From NCBI GenBank assembly GCA_934613185.1, contig CAKTSO010000008.1, forward strand, positions 1-28,018: a stretch of DNA of 28,018 bases, given 5' to 3'. How positions within the stretch are numbered: the stretch's first letter is position 1; every line of letters starts with the position of its first letter. Shown here in pieces: positions 22,961 to 28,018 of the stretch. The translations under genes and the position numbers were made by a program. A model generated the notes under the pieces. It did no database searches, was not told the DNA's origin, and saw only the letters and a list, made by a program, of their open reading frames with translations. The DNA is from an uncultured Clostridia bacterium (GTDB lineage: Bacteria; Bacillota; Clostridia; Christensenellales; Maliibacteriaceae).

Positions 22961-23110
22961 ATGCGCGTAAAGGTTACTATGGCCTGCACGGAGTGCAAAC
23001 AGCGTAATTACGACACGATGAAGAACAAGAAAAATGATCCTGATCGTCTCGAAATGCGCAAGTATTGCCGCTTCTGCAAGACTCACACGCTGCACAGAGA
23101 GACTCGCTGA
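22961..23110 (+). CDS. rpmG: 50S ribosomal protein L33, zinc-binding form
   Basis: This 49-residue protein reads MRVKVTMACTECKQRNYDTMKNKKN... with two CxxC pairs (C9, C12 and C36, C39), the zinc-binding (C+) form of L33. It ends CKTHTLHRETR, the usual L33 tail. GGAGGTG (22947-22953) precedes ATG 22961. As in many Bacillota, rpmG stands directly before secE and nusG; the gap of 43 bases to secE holds no terminator, so they share a transcript. L33 lies near the ribosomal E site. The C+ form implies zinc-replete expression; no C- paralogue is visible in the window. Confidence 0.95.
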   Translation: MRVKVTMACTECKQRNYDTMKNKKNDPDRLEMRKYCRFCKTHTLHRETR

Positions 23111-23153
23111 AGATCGAGCCTCTCCATATAAGCAGTTTTGAGGAAGTGAAAAA

Positions 23154-23429
23154 ATGGCAAAAGACGAAAAGAAGGACGCCGTAAAGGCCGCGAAGAAACC
23201 CGCCGCCAAGAAAGCGCCCGCGAAGAAAGAGGACGCCAAGGGCGGCCGCCGCGGTCCCATCCGTTACGTCAAGGACGTGTGGCTGGAGCTCAAGAAGGTC
23301 ACCTGGCCGACGAAGAAAGAGCTTATCAATGCGACGCTCGCTGTCGTGTGCTTCGTCGCGGCGTTTACCCTGATCATCTGGCTGATGGACCTGGCGGTCA
23401 CGCCCGCGTTCAAATGGCTGGTCGGCTGA
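23154..23429 (+). CDS. secE: Preprotein translocase subunit SecE
   Basis: SecE (91 residues) clamps SecY in the membrane channel. A Lys/Ala-rich N-terminal extension (residues 1-30) precedes the conserved amphipathic helix and motif YVKDVWLELKKVTWPTKKE (about 38-56). A single membrane segment (about 59-82) follows, matching the one-segment SecE of Gram-positives. Its stop codon lies within the ribosome site of nusG, giving tight coupling. The low-complexity N-terminus is longer than in many SecE proteins and is the only unusual feature. Confidence 0.95.
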   Translation: MAKDEKKDAVKAAKKPAAKKAPAKKEDAKGGRRGPIRYVKDVWLELKKVTWPTKKELINATLAVVCFVAAFTLIIWLMDLAVTPAFKWLVG

Positions 23430-23443
23430 GGAGTTGTGATTGA

Positions 23444-24067
23444 ATGAGTGATCGTATCGAATCGACCGAAAAAACGGAACACGACGTGCAGGAACAGACC
23501 GTTCCGCAGCAGAACTATCAAAGCGACGCTTCGACGGAATGTCTCTGGTATGTCGTGCACACCTATTCCGGATACGAGAATAAGGTGAAAGCCAATCTGG
23601 AGAAGATGGTCGAGAACCGCGGTCTTCAGAATCTGATCCAAGAGGTCAACGTTCCGATGGAGGAGATCGTCGAGATCAAAAACGGCAAGCGCAAGCCCGT
23701 GCTTCGCAAGATCTTCCCCAGCTATGTCATGGTCAAGATGGTCATGACGGACGAATCCTGGTACATCGTGCGCAACACGCGCGGCGTGACGGGCTTTGTC
23801 GGTCCGGGAAGCAAGCCCGTTCCGCTTTCGGAAGAGGAAGCCAAGGCCATGGGCGCCGAAAAGACAGTTGTTCGCCTTGACTTTGAGGAAGGACAGCGCG
23901 TGCGCGTCATGGACGGCCCGCTGGAAGGCTTTATCGGCGTGGTCGAAAATGTCGATCGCGACGAACAGAAAGTGCGCGTCATCGTTTCGATGTTCGGCCG
24001 CGAAACGCCGGTCGATCTGGACTTTTTGCAGGCGCAGAAAGTTTCCGACGACGAGTACGAAGACTAA
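23444..24067 (+). CDS. nusG: Transcription termination/antitermination protein NusG
   Basis: NusG (207 residues) binds the RNA polymerase clamp and regulates pausing and termination. The NGN domain starts at LWYVVHTYSGYENKVKANLE (about residue 34) and contains the FPSYVMVKM strand. The C-terminal KOW domain (about 147-195) reads EEGQRVRVMDGPLEGFIGVVE...IVSMFGRETPVDLDF. Upstream of the NGN domain lies an acidic, Gln/Ser/Thr-rich extension of about 33 residues that is absent from many NusG proteins. The ATG at 23444 has GAGGAG (overlapping the secE stop), so the extension appears genuine. It is the last gene before the ribosomal rplKA pair. Confidence 0.96.
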   Translation: MSDRIESTEKTEHDVQEQTVPQQNYQSDASTECLWYVVHTYSGYENKVKANLEKMVENRGLQNLIQEVNVPMEEIVEIKNGKRKPVLRKIFPSYVMVKMVMTDESWYIVRNTRGVTGFVGPGSKPVPLSEEEAKAMGAEKTVVRLDFEEGQRVRVMDGPLEGFIGVVENVDRDEQKVRVIVSMFGRETPVDLDFLQAQKVSDDEYED

Positions 24068-24077
24068 AGTATGTGTC

Positions 24078-24142
24078 TGCGCATGATTTTCGTGCGCATG
24101 TGGGAGGAGCGTCTGCGGCCATTCGCTCCGGGAATAACCACA
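24078..24142 (+). promoter_or_regulatory. Structured leader of rplKA, possible L1 autoregulatory site
   Basis: Two hairpins sit between nusG and rplK. TGCGCA (24078-24083) pairs with TGCGCA (24093-24098). Then TGTGG (24099-24103) pairs with CCACA (24138-24142), enclosing GGAGCG (24106-24111) with CGCTCC (24124-24129). This leaves an asymmetric internal loop (GA opposite GGGAATAA). Protein L1 is known to repress the L11-L1 operon by binding such a structure in E. coli; its assignment here is inference. Confidence 0.5.
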
Positions 24143-24170
24143 ATCCAATCAGTTCAGGAGGTAATAAAAC

Positions 24171-24596
24171 ATGGCCAAGAAAATTACCGGTTACGTAAAA
24201 TTGCAGGTTCCCGCTGGCAAAGCGACGCCCGCGCCGCCGATCGGCCCTGCCCTCGGTCAGCACGGTCTGAACATCCCCGGCTTCTGCAAGGAGTTCAATG
24301 AGCGTACCGCCAAAGACGCGGGTCTGATCATTCCCGTCGTCATCACGGTCTATCAGGACCGTACCTACACCTTCGTCACCAAGACCCCCCCGGCGGCTGT
24401 CCTGATCAAAAAGGCCTGCGGCATCGAGAGCGGTTCCGGCGTGCCCAACCGCACGAAGGTCGCCACGATCACCAAGGCTCAGGTCGCTGAGATTGCCAAG
24501 ACGAAAATGCCCGATCTGAATGCGGTGACCCTCGAGGCCGCCGAGAGCATGATCGCCGGAACGGCGCGTTCCATGGGCGTTACGGTCGTCGACTAA
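24171..24596 (+). CDS. rplK: 50S ribosomal protein L11
   Basis: L11 (141 residues) forms the GTPase-associated centre with 23S rRNA helices 43/44. It begins MAKKITGYVKLQVPAGKATPAPPIGPALGQHGLNI with the diagnostic Pro-rich switch. The C-terminal rRNA-binding domain carries KTPPAAVLIKKACGIESGSG and ends AESMIAGTARSMGVTVVD. Full family length (about 141). AGGAGGT (24156-24162) precedes ATG 24171. The start codon follows a structured leader; rplA follows after 21 bases with its own ribosome site. Confidence 0.98.
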   Translation: MAKKITGYVKLQVPAGKATPAPPIGPALGQHGLNIPGFCKEFNERTAKDAGLIIPVVITVYQDRTYTFVTKTPPAAVLIKKACGIESGSGVPNRTKVATITKAQVAEIAKTKMPDLNAVTLEAAESMIAGTARSMGVTVVD

Positions 24597-24617
24597 AACG
24601 CGGGGAGGTAACGATAA

Positions 24618-25316
24618 ATGAAACACGGCAAGAATTACAACGAGTCTTTGAAACTCTACGACAAATCCGCTCAGTACGATCCCGCCGAAGCGATCGCCCT
24701 TGCGCTGCAGAGCGCCAAGGCGAAGTTTGACGAGACGCTCGAGCTTTCCATCCGTCTGGGCGTTGACTCCCGTCACGCCGATCAGCAGGTCCGCGGCACC
24801 GTCGTTCTGCCGCACGGCACCGGCAAAACCGTCCGCGTCCTGGTCATCGCCAAGGGCGAGCGCGCTGCCGAGGCTGAGGCTGCCGGTGCGGATTTCGTCG
24901 GCGCTGAGGACATGATCGAGAAGATCCAGAAAGAAAACTGGTTCGGTTTCGACGTCTGCGTCACGACTCCCGACATGATGGGTCTGGTCGGCCGTCTGGG
25001 CCGCGTCCTCGGCCCGAAGGGCTTGATGCCCAACCCCAAGTCCGGCACCGTTACGATGGACGTCGCCCGCGCGATCGCCGATATCAAAGCCGGTAAGGTC
25101 GAGTACCGCGTCGACAAGACAAACATCCTGCACGTGCCGATCGGCAAGGCTTCCTTCGGCCCCGAAAAGCTGACCGAGAACATGAACGTTCTTATGGACG
25201 CCGTCGTCAAGGCTCGTCCCGCGGCCGCGAAGGGCACCTATCTTCGCAGCGTCGTGCTTTCTTCCACGATGGGCCCCGGCATCAAGGTCAACGCGCTTCG
25301 CTTCACCGCGAAATAA
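24618..25316 (+). CDS. rplA: 50S ribosomal protein L1
   Basis: L1 (232 residues) forms the mobile stalk at the E site and is the probable translational repressor of its own operon. Diagnostic stretches include TLELSIRLGVDSRHADQQVRGTVVLPHGTGK, MMGLVGRLGRVLGPKGLMPNPKSGTVT and YLRSVVLSSTMGPGIKVN. Length matches the family (about 230). GGGGAGGT precedes ATG 24618. After its stop the rplJL unit has an independent promoter, so L11-L1 and L10-L12 are separately controlled. Confidence 0.98.
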   Translation: MKHGKNYNESLKLYDKSAQYDPAEAIALALQSAKAKFDETLELSIRLGVDSRHADQQVRGTVVLPHGTGKTVRVLVIAKGERAAEAEAAGADFVGAEDMIEKIQKENWFGFDVCVTTPDMMGLVGRLGRVLGPKGLMPNPKSGTVTMDVARAIADIKAGKVEYRVDKTNILHVPIGKASFGPEKLTENMNVLMDAVVKARPAAAKGTYLRSVVLSSTMGPGIKVNALRFTAK

Positions 25317-25341
25317 GCTGCCGATTCGTTAAAACTACCGC

Positions 25342-25370
25342 TTGACAGCAGGCGTTTCGTCTGCTAACAT
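25342..25370 (+). promoter_or_regulatory. Promoter of rplJL
   Basis: TTGACA (25342-25347), 17 bases and TAACAT (25365-25370). AGCAGGCG (25347-25354) and CGTCTGCT (25358-25365) are near-perfect inverted copies filling the spacer and touching both hexamers. Confidence 0.75.
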
Positions 25371-25388
25371 AACACTGTTGCGAATATT

Positions 25389-25500
25389 GCCATACCGGAG
25401 ACAGCGGGTGCGAAAGCGTAAATCCCGCCGAGGTATAGGGGCAAACATGAATCTGTGTTTGAACGCCCTTGTGCCTTCCCGGCATGAGGGCGTTATTTGT
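25389..25500 (+). promoter_or_regulatory. L10 leader (L10(L12)4 binding and attenuation region)
   Basis: The known Bacillota L10 leader is recognisable. CCATACC (25390-25396) pairs with GGTATAGG (25432-25439), enclosing GCGGG (25404-25408) with CCCGC (25424-25428). AACGCCCT (25462-25469) and AGGGCGTT (25487-25494) then form a terminator-like hairpin followed by ATTTGTTTC. In the established model, binding of L10-L12 to the first structure favours termination in the leader. Confidence 0.85.
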
Positions 25501-25525
25501 TTCAAAATTTCAAGGAGGTGAACCC

Positions 25526-26032
25526 ATGGATAAGTTTCCCGCTTCCCATAACTGCGTGAAGAAGTCCGGCCAGGTCGAGAGTATCGTCGATAAGTTCAGC
25601 CGTGCGCAGAGCGTCGTTCTGGTCGACTACCGCGGACTTACCGTGGCCGAGGACAACGCGCTTCGTGCGAAGTGCCGCGAGGCAGGCGTTGAGTATCGTG
25701 TTCTCAAGAACACGCTGATTAAGCGCGCCTGCGAGGAACTCGGCATCGAGGGCCTGGACGCTTCTCTGGAAGGTCCCACTGCTGTTGCGTTCGGCTATGA
25801 GGATCCCATTGCTCCCGCCCGCGTTCTGGACGATTTCTCTTCTTCTTCCAAGAAGACGGAGATCAAGGCCGGCGTCGTCGGCAAACAGGCGATGGATGTT
25901 GCCGGCGTCAAGAGACTTGCTTCCCTGCAGAGCCGCGACGCTGTCATCGGCCGTCTGCTCGGCACGCTCAATGCGCCGATCCGCAAGCTCGTGCTTACGC
26001 TTAAGCTGGCTTCCGAAAAGGAATCCGCGTAA
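25526..26032 (+). CDS. rplJ: 50S ribosomal protein L10
   Basis: L10 (168 residues) anchors the L7/L12 dimers to the ribosomal stalk. The N-terminal rRNA-binding domain includes SVVLVDYRGLTVAEDNALRAKCREAGVEYRVLKNTLIKRA and LEGPTAVAFGYEDP. A long C-terminal helix (LLGTLNAPIRKLVLTLKLASEKE) carries the L12 dimers. ATG 25526 has a perfect AAGGAGGTGA ribosome site (25512-25521). Upstream in-frame starts lie within the leader terminator and are rejected. The gene is probably autoregulated through the L10 leader. Confidence 0.97.
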   Translation: MDKFPASHNCVKKSGQVESIVDKFSRAQSVVLVDYRGLTVAEDNALRAKCREAGVEYRVLKNTLIKRACEELGIEGLDASLEGPTAVAFGYEDPIAPARVLDDFSSSSKKTEIKAGVVGKQAMDVAGVKRLASLQSRDAVIGRLLGTLNAPIRKLVLTLKLASEKESA

Positions 26033-26074
26033 CAAAACCGCATCTTAACCGAAAAAATACGGAGGAATTTCAAA

Positions 26075-26449
26075 ATGACGAAAGCTGAAATCATCGAAGC
26101 CATCAAAGAGATGAGCGTTCTGGACCTGGCCGATCTGGTCAACGAGCTTGCCGAGGTTTTCGGTGTGGACCCCAACGCCACCATGGCGGTTGCGGCCGGC
26201 CCCGCTGCCGGCGGCGCTGCTGCGGCTGAGGAAGAGAAGACCGAGTTCGACGTGATCCTGGCCGAAGCCGGCGCCGAGAAGATCAAGGTCATCAAGGTCG
26301 TCCGCGAGGTCACCGGCCTTGGCCTGAAGGAAGCCAAGGAAGTCGTCGACGGCGCTCCCAAGCCCGTCAAGGAAGGTGTCTCCAAGGAAGATGCCGAGGC
26401 TCTCAAGGCCAAGTTCGAAGAAGTCGGCGCGAAAGTCGAGATCAAATAA
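26075..26449 (+). CDS. rplL: 50S ribosomal protein L7/L12
   Basis: L7/L12 (124 residues) recruits translational GTPases to the ribosome. It has the N-terminal dimerisation helix pair (KAEIIEAIKEMSVLDLADLVNELAEVFGV), an Ala/Gly/Glu hinge (about residues 37-52) and the C-terminal domain with KIKVIKVVREVTGLGLKEAKEVVDGAPKPVKEG. CGGAGG precedes ATG 26075. It sits 42 bases after rplJ and is followed by a strong bidirectional terminator, not by rpoB, which is the usual neighbour. Confidence 0.98.
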   Translation: MTKAEIIEAIKEMSVLDLADLVNELAEVFGVDPNATMAVAAGPAAGGAAAAEEEKTEFDVILAEAGAEKIKVIKVVREVTGLGLKEAKEVVDGAPKPVKEGVSKEDAEALKAKFEEVGAKVEIK

Positions 26450-26466
26450 GACAGTTTCTGTCAAAC

Positions 26467-26500
26467 AAAAAAGGGGAATCCGAAGGGATTCCCCTTTTTT
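26467..26500 (+). terminator. Terminator of rplJL
   Basis: GGGGAATCC (26473-26481) and GGATTCCCC (26486-26494) pair perfectly around GAAG. A6 before and T6 after make it work on both strands. Confidence 0.93.
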
Positions 26501-26563
26501 GTTGTTTACAAAGATAGTGTTTTGCAGAAAAACGGGGGAGAGAAGCCTGTTTTCAGAGAAAAT

Positions 26564-26598
26564 AAAAAAACCTTGCGGAAGAATTCCGAAGGTTTTTT
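26564..26598 (-). terminator. Terminator of rpmB
   Basis: An AACCTTGCGGAA/TTCCGAAGGTT stem with one bulge and a GAA loop is flanked by A7 and T6, giving a T-run on the minus strand after rpmB. A further weak stem (AAAACGGG with CCTGTTTT, about 26529-26552) lies between it and the rplL terminator. Confidence 0.8.
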
Positions 26599-26614
26599 GG
26601 GCGTATAAACTGCA

Positions 26615-26806
26615 TTACACGGAACGCTGAACGCGGCCGCTACGCAGACAACGCGTGCACACATGCAGCGTGCAGGGCTTGCCGTCGACCACCGCGTGAA
26701 CGCGCTGGATGTTGGGCTGCCAGATACGGCGGGTCTTGTGATGGGAATGACTGACGTTATTGCCCGACATTTTACCCTTTCCGCATACTTCGCAATAATT
26801 GGCCAT
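26615..26806 (-). CDS. rpmB: 50S ribosomal protein L28
   Basis: L28 (63 residues) reads MANYCEVCGKGKMSGNNVSHSHHKTRRIWQPNIQRV, the diagnostic N-terminus, then CTLHVCTRCLRSGRVQRSV. Two CxxC pairs (YCEVCG and VCTRC) indicate the zinc-binding form. ATG 26806 is chosen over the in-frame GTG 26815 because the GTG is part of the GGAGGTG ribosome site, eight bases from the ATG. It is monocistronic and diverges from asp23-fakA. The rpmB / asp23 (yloU) / fakA (yloV) order is the conserved B. subtilis arrangement. Confidence 0.96.
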   Translation of the reverse strand: MANYCEVCGKGKMSGNNVSHSHHKTRRIWQPNIQRVHAVVDGKPCTLHVCTRCLRSGRVQRSV

Positions 26807-26849
26807 CGATGCCACCTCCCGGGGGTTTTTTGTTGCTGCAACATTTGAT

Positions 26850-26878
26850 ATTATCGCATTTTGTCAAACCGTTGTCAA
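26850..26878 (-). promoter_or_regulatory. Promoter of rpmB
   Basis: On the minus strand TTGACA (26878-26873), 17 bases and GATAAT (26855-26850). A second TTGACA lies 13 bases further downstream within the spacer. Confidence 0.8.
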
Positions 26879-26937
26879 GGCTTTTTTCTTTCCGCCGAAC
26901 TGCGAAATTGGTGTGAAACCCCGCTTTTGCGCGGGAC

Positions 26938-26966
26938 TTGATTGCAGATGTAAAATGCGGTATTAT
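26938..26966 (+). promoter_or_regulatory. Promoter of asp23-fakA
   Basis: TTGATT (26938-26943), 17 bases and TATTAT (26961-26966), about 36 bases before the ATG at 27003. Confidence 0.75.
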
Positions 26967-27002
26967 GTATTTGTATTATCCTGTTATAAGGAGGAATATC
27001 AA

Positions 27003-27353
27003 ATGCCGGCAAGAATACAGAATGAACTTGGCAAGATCACTTTTTCTGATCTGGCTATCGCTTCTTTGGCTGGAATGACGGCGGTCGAATGCTACGGCGT
27101 CGTCGGCATGGCTTCCACGAAGGCGACGGACGGACTGAACGAACTGCTCAAAAGAGAGAATCTGGCGCGCGGCGTGAAGGTGACGACGGCCGATGACAGC
27201 GTCATGATCGACCTGTATGTGATCGTGGAATACGGCATTTCCATCAACGCGGTCTGCACCAGCGTGCTGGATACGATTAAATACAAGGTGGAAACGCTCA
27301 TGGGGATTCACGTCTCCAAAATCCACGTCCATGTGCAGAGCGTCCGCGTGTGA
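27003..27353 (+). CDS. Asp23/Gls24 family protein (YloU-like)
   Basis: The 116-residue protein matches the Asp23/Gls24 envelope stress family: an early strand-helix (GKITFSDLAIASLAGMTAVECYGVVGMAS), a central VKVTTADDSVMIDLYVIVEYGISI, and a closing VETLMGIHVSKIHVHVQSVRV. This order is diagnostic. The exact role is unsettled; the family is linked to cell-envelope homeostasis and, in B. subtilis, YloU lies beside FakA. AAGGAGG (26988-26994) precedes ATG 27003. fakA starts 36 bases downstream, so they are cotranscribed. Confidence 0.92.
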   Translation: MPARIQNELGKITFSDLAIASLAGMTAVECYGVVGMASTKATDGLNELLKRENLARGVKVTTADDSVMIDLYVIVEYGISINAVCTSVLDTIKYKVETLMGIHVSKIHVHVQSVRV

Positions 27354-27389
27354 CGCCGTTCGTTTTACTTCGAAAGGAATCAGGATTTC

Positions 27390-28018
27390 ATGGTTGAAAA
27401 GATTAACGCGGCGCTGCTGCGTGATATGTTTGCTGCCGGCGCGGCTTTGCTTGAGGAAAATAAGGCCGGCGTCGATGCAATGAATGTATTTCCCGTCCCC
27501 GACGGCGACACGGGCACCAATATGTCCATGACGCTCAATTCCGCGGTCAACGAAATGCGCACCGCGACGGAGGACAGCGTCAAGGCAGTTTCCGCCGCGA
27601 TGGCCCGCGGCGCGCTTCGCGGCGCGCGCGGCAACTCGGGTGTCATTTCGTCTCAGATCTTCCGCGGTTTCGCAAAGGGTCTTGCGGACGTCGAAGAGGC
27701 GGACACCGCCGCGCTTGCCAACGCGTTCCAAACGGGCGTGAAGATGGCGTATAAGGCCGTCATGAAGCCGCGCGAGGGCACGATTTTGACCGTTGCGAAG
27801 GCTGCGGCCGATGCTGCCGTGCGCGCTAGCCGCAAGCAGAAGGACCTTTCCGTTTTCATGCAGACGGTGATCGACGCGGCGAACGACATGCTCAACAAAA
27901 CGCCGGAAATGCTCCCCGTTTTGAAAGAGGCGGGCGTTGTCGACGCGGGCGGCAAGGGTCTTATCATTATTTATACCGGATTTAAGCAGGCGATCGACGG
28001 CGGCGGAGAGTTCCATTT
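27390..28018 (+). CDS. fakA: Fatty acid kinase subunit A (DhaK-like, YloV family), 3' end missing
   Basis: The visible 209 residues are the N-terminal DhaL/DAK2-type kinase domain. FakA phosphorylates fatty acids held by FakB so they can enter phospholipid synthesis. The ATP/Mg site is PVPDGDTGTNM (D38, D40, N44), followed by GALRGARGNSGVISSQIFRGF (about 74-94) and GTILTVAKAAADAA. Later, AGVVDAGGKGLIIIYTGF ends the domain. ATG 27390 is preceded by AAAGGA about a dozen bases upstream. The reading frame is open to the window edge, so a large C-terminal part (full family about 550 residues) is outside. It follows asp23, the conserved yloU-yloV order. Confidence 0.93.
   Translation, partial: MVEKINAALLRDMFAAGAALLEENKAGVDAMNVFPVPDGDTGTNMSMTLNSAVNEMRTATEDSVKAVSAAMARGALRGARGNSGVISSQIFRGFAKGLADVEEADTAALANAFQTGVKMAYKAVMKPREGTILTVAKAAADAAVRASRKQKDLSVFMQTVIDAANDMLNKTPEMLPVLKEAGVVDAGGKGLIIIYTGFKQAIDGGGEFH

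Noticed and set aside
1..28018. tRNA, CRISPR, transposon or prophage remnants
   Set aside because: Looked for repeats, cloverleaf-type arms and recombinase or transposase motifs by eye; none was found.

Overview
The window is a stretch of bacterial chromosome, most likely from a GC-rich member of the Clostridia (Bacillota). The evidence is AddAB instead of RecBCD, RecD2, a long-form HPF, a FakA/Asp23 pair, the L10 leader in front of rplJL, strong AGGAGG ribosome binding sites and textbook TTGACA-N17-TATAAT promoters. Coding DNA is rich in GCG/CGC codons and the gaps between operons are AT-rich. A genus cannot be named from this sequence. No tRNA, rRNA, CRISPR array, insertion sequence or prophage gene was seen.

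Layout. 1-2545: a cut-off divergent gene, an MreB-type actin, a six-segment membrane protein and two small cysteine-rich DUF1540-type proteins. 2588-4235: a helix-turn-helix protein fused to a YcgJ-like methyltransferase, with a perfect palindrome on its -10 box. 4336-13973: a tightly packed run of HD phosphohydrolase, topoisomerase III, AddB and AddA, for DNA repair and decatenation. 14110-15951: a metallo-beta-lactamase-fold hydrolase, a glyoxalase-fold protein and a universal-stress-like protein. 16003-20076: a COG2426 membrane protein, MetK and RecD2. 20110-22807: a cold-shock protein, ComF, a large structured non-coding RNA (probably raiA RNA), a zinc-ribbon protein and the ribosome hibernation factor HPF. 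22880-26500: rpmG-secE-nusG-rplK-rplA and rplJ-rplL with its L10 leader. 26564-28018: rpmB on the minus strand, then asp23 and the start of fakA.

Two themes stand out. First, the comF - structured RNA - zinc ribbon - hpf block looks like a stationary-phase or stress module. The RNA is closed by a 14-layer end-to-end helix, and hpf has a sigma-H-like promoter, as its B. subtilis counterpart does. Second, regulation is legible in the DNA: an operator palindrome over the methyltransferase promoter, a leader hairpin with a T-run upstream of the cold-shock gene, a comF promoter embedded in the cold-shock terminator, and three terminators that share a conserved 5' flank. The ribosomal block is rearranged, since rplL is followed by a terminator and a convergent rpmB instead of rpoB/rpoC.
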